DNA of 8,198 bases from Alphaproteobacteria bacterium UBA2954. Lineage in GTDB: Bacteria; Pseudomonadota; Alphaproteobacteria; Puniceispirillales; Puniceispirillaceae. The stretch is from positions 2,581-10,778 of the forward strand of contig DEBO01000062.1 of assembly GCA_002348585.1 (NCBI GenBank), written 5' to 3'. The notes beneath the pieces are model-generated. The model worked only from the letters and a program-made list of their open reading frames with translations, did no database searches and was not told where the DNA came from. The position numbers were made by a program, and so were the translations under genes. This document shows, piece by piece, positions 7,996 to 8,198 of the stretch; position 1 is the stretch's first letter, and each line of letters starts with the position of its first letter.

Positions 7996-8023
7996 ATATA
8001 GGAACTGTTTTCATCGATGCAAG
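7996..8023 (-). promoter_or_regulatory. RpoH (sigma-32) heat-shock promoter for dnaK
   Basis: On the minus strand CTTG (complement of 8020-8023) is followed after exactly 17 bp by CCTATAT (complement of 7996-8002). This fits the alphaproteobacterial heat-shock consensus CTTG-N17/18-CYTATNT at every specified position. Initiation would fall near 7989, giving a leader of about 67 nt. It lies in the 147-bp grpE-dnaK spacer, where no strong terminator for grpE is visible, so dnaK may be transcribed both from this site and by read-through. The match and the correct location upstream of a classic RpoH target make this convincing, though untested. Confidence 0.85.
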
Positions 8024-8069
8024 AGGCTGGAAAATCCTAACAATAGCCCTAAAGTTACGAACCAGCATG

Positions 8070-8198
8070 TCAATCTTCAGCAGATGCTGGAGTTTCAGGC
8101 TCTATTGCCTTGGATACACCAACCATAGCTGGACGTATCAACCTATCATGCAGCAGATAGCCTAGCTGTACGACCTGAACAACTGTTCCTGGCTCCAC
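8070..8198 (-). CDS. grpE: Nucleotide exchange factor GrpE, C-terminal end only
   Basis: The minus strand reads 42 codons from the right window edge to a TGA (complement of 8070-8072). The peptide contains [20 protein letters not shown] followed by RPAMVGVSK, the hallmark C-terminal beta-domain ending of GrpE. A short Ala/Glu/Pro/Thr-rich tail ending in SAED follows. GrpE is a homodimer that releases ADP from DnaK, and this beta domain contacts the DnaK ATPase domain. The family motif usually reads VVQPGY; here it is VVQLGY, a mild substitution. The N-terminal coiled coil and start lie outside the window. dnaK begins 147 bp downstream on the same strand, so the complete DnaK-DnaJ-GrpE machine is encoded together. 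Confidence 0.95.
   Translation of the reverse strand: MEPGTVVQVVQLGYLLHDRLIRPAMVGVSKAIEPETPASAED

Overview
The window looks like a chromosomal housekeeping segment from an alphaproteobacterium. The evidence is a chimeric MaeB-type malic enzyme, the order grpE-dnaK-dnaJ-dapB, a DUF2244 membrane protein beside nth, and a heat-shock promoter of the alphaproteobacterial RpoH type (CTTG-N17-CCTATAT). Base composition looks moderate, roughly mid-40s %GC by eye and not computed, which is low for many cultured alphaproteobacteria. A marine lineage such as SAR116 is possible, but this is a guess. I see no mobile element, tRNA, rRNA, CRISPR array or defence island.

Layout. Positions 1-1788 (+) hold the 3' three quarters of maeB, cut by the left edge. 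Positions 1946-2575 (+) encode a lipoprotein of unknown function, which converges with nth (2593-3237, -), the endonuclease III gene. A 107-bp spacer separates nth from the divergent DUF2244 membrane protein gene (3345-3896, +). That gene converges, with 9 bp between stop codons, on dapB (3906-4694, -). Upstream of dapB on the minus strand lie dnaJ (4818-5927), dnaK (6006-7922) and the last 42 codons of grpE (8070-8198), which is cut by the right edge. No stretch over 300 bp lacks a gene; the largest gaps are 157 bp (1789-1945) and 147 bp (7923-8069).

How the genes work together. GrpE, DnaK and DnaJ are the three parts of one ATP-driven chaperone cycle. dnaK has its own well-matched heat-shock promoter just downstream of grpE, so it can be induced separately from grpE. 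No convincing terminator is visible between dnaK and dnaJ or between dnaJ and dapB, so the lysine/meso-diaminopimelate gene dapB may be co-transcribed with the chaperones. The left half carries unrelated functions: anaplerotic carbon metabolism, base-excision repair and two poorly characterised envelope proteins.

I did not find a new multi-gene system. The points most worth a second look are the dnaK promoter and leader, the possible coupling of dapB to heat shock, and the unassigned lipoprotein.
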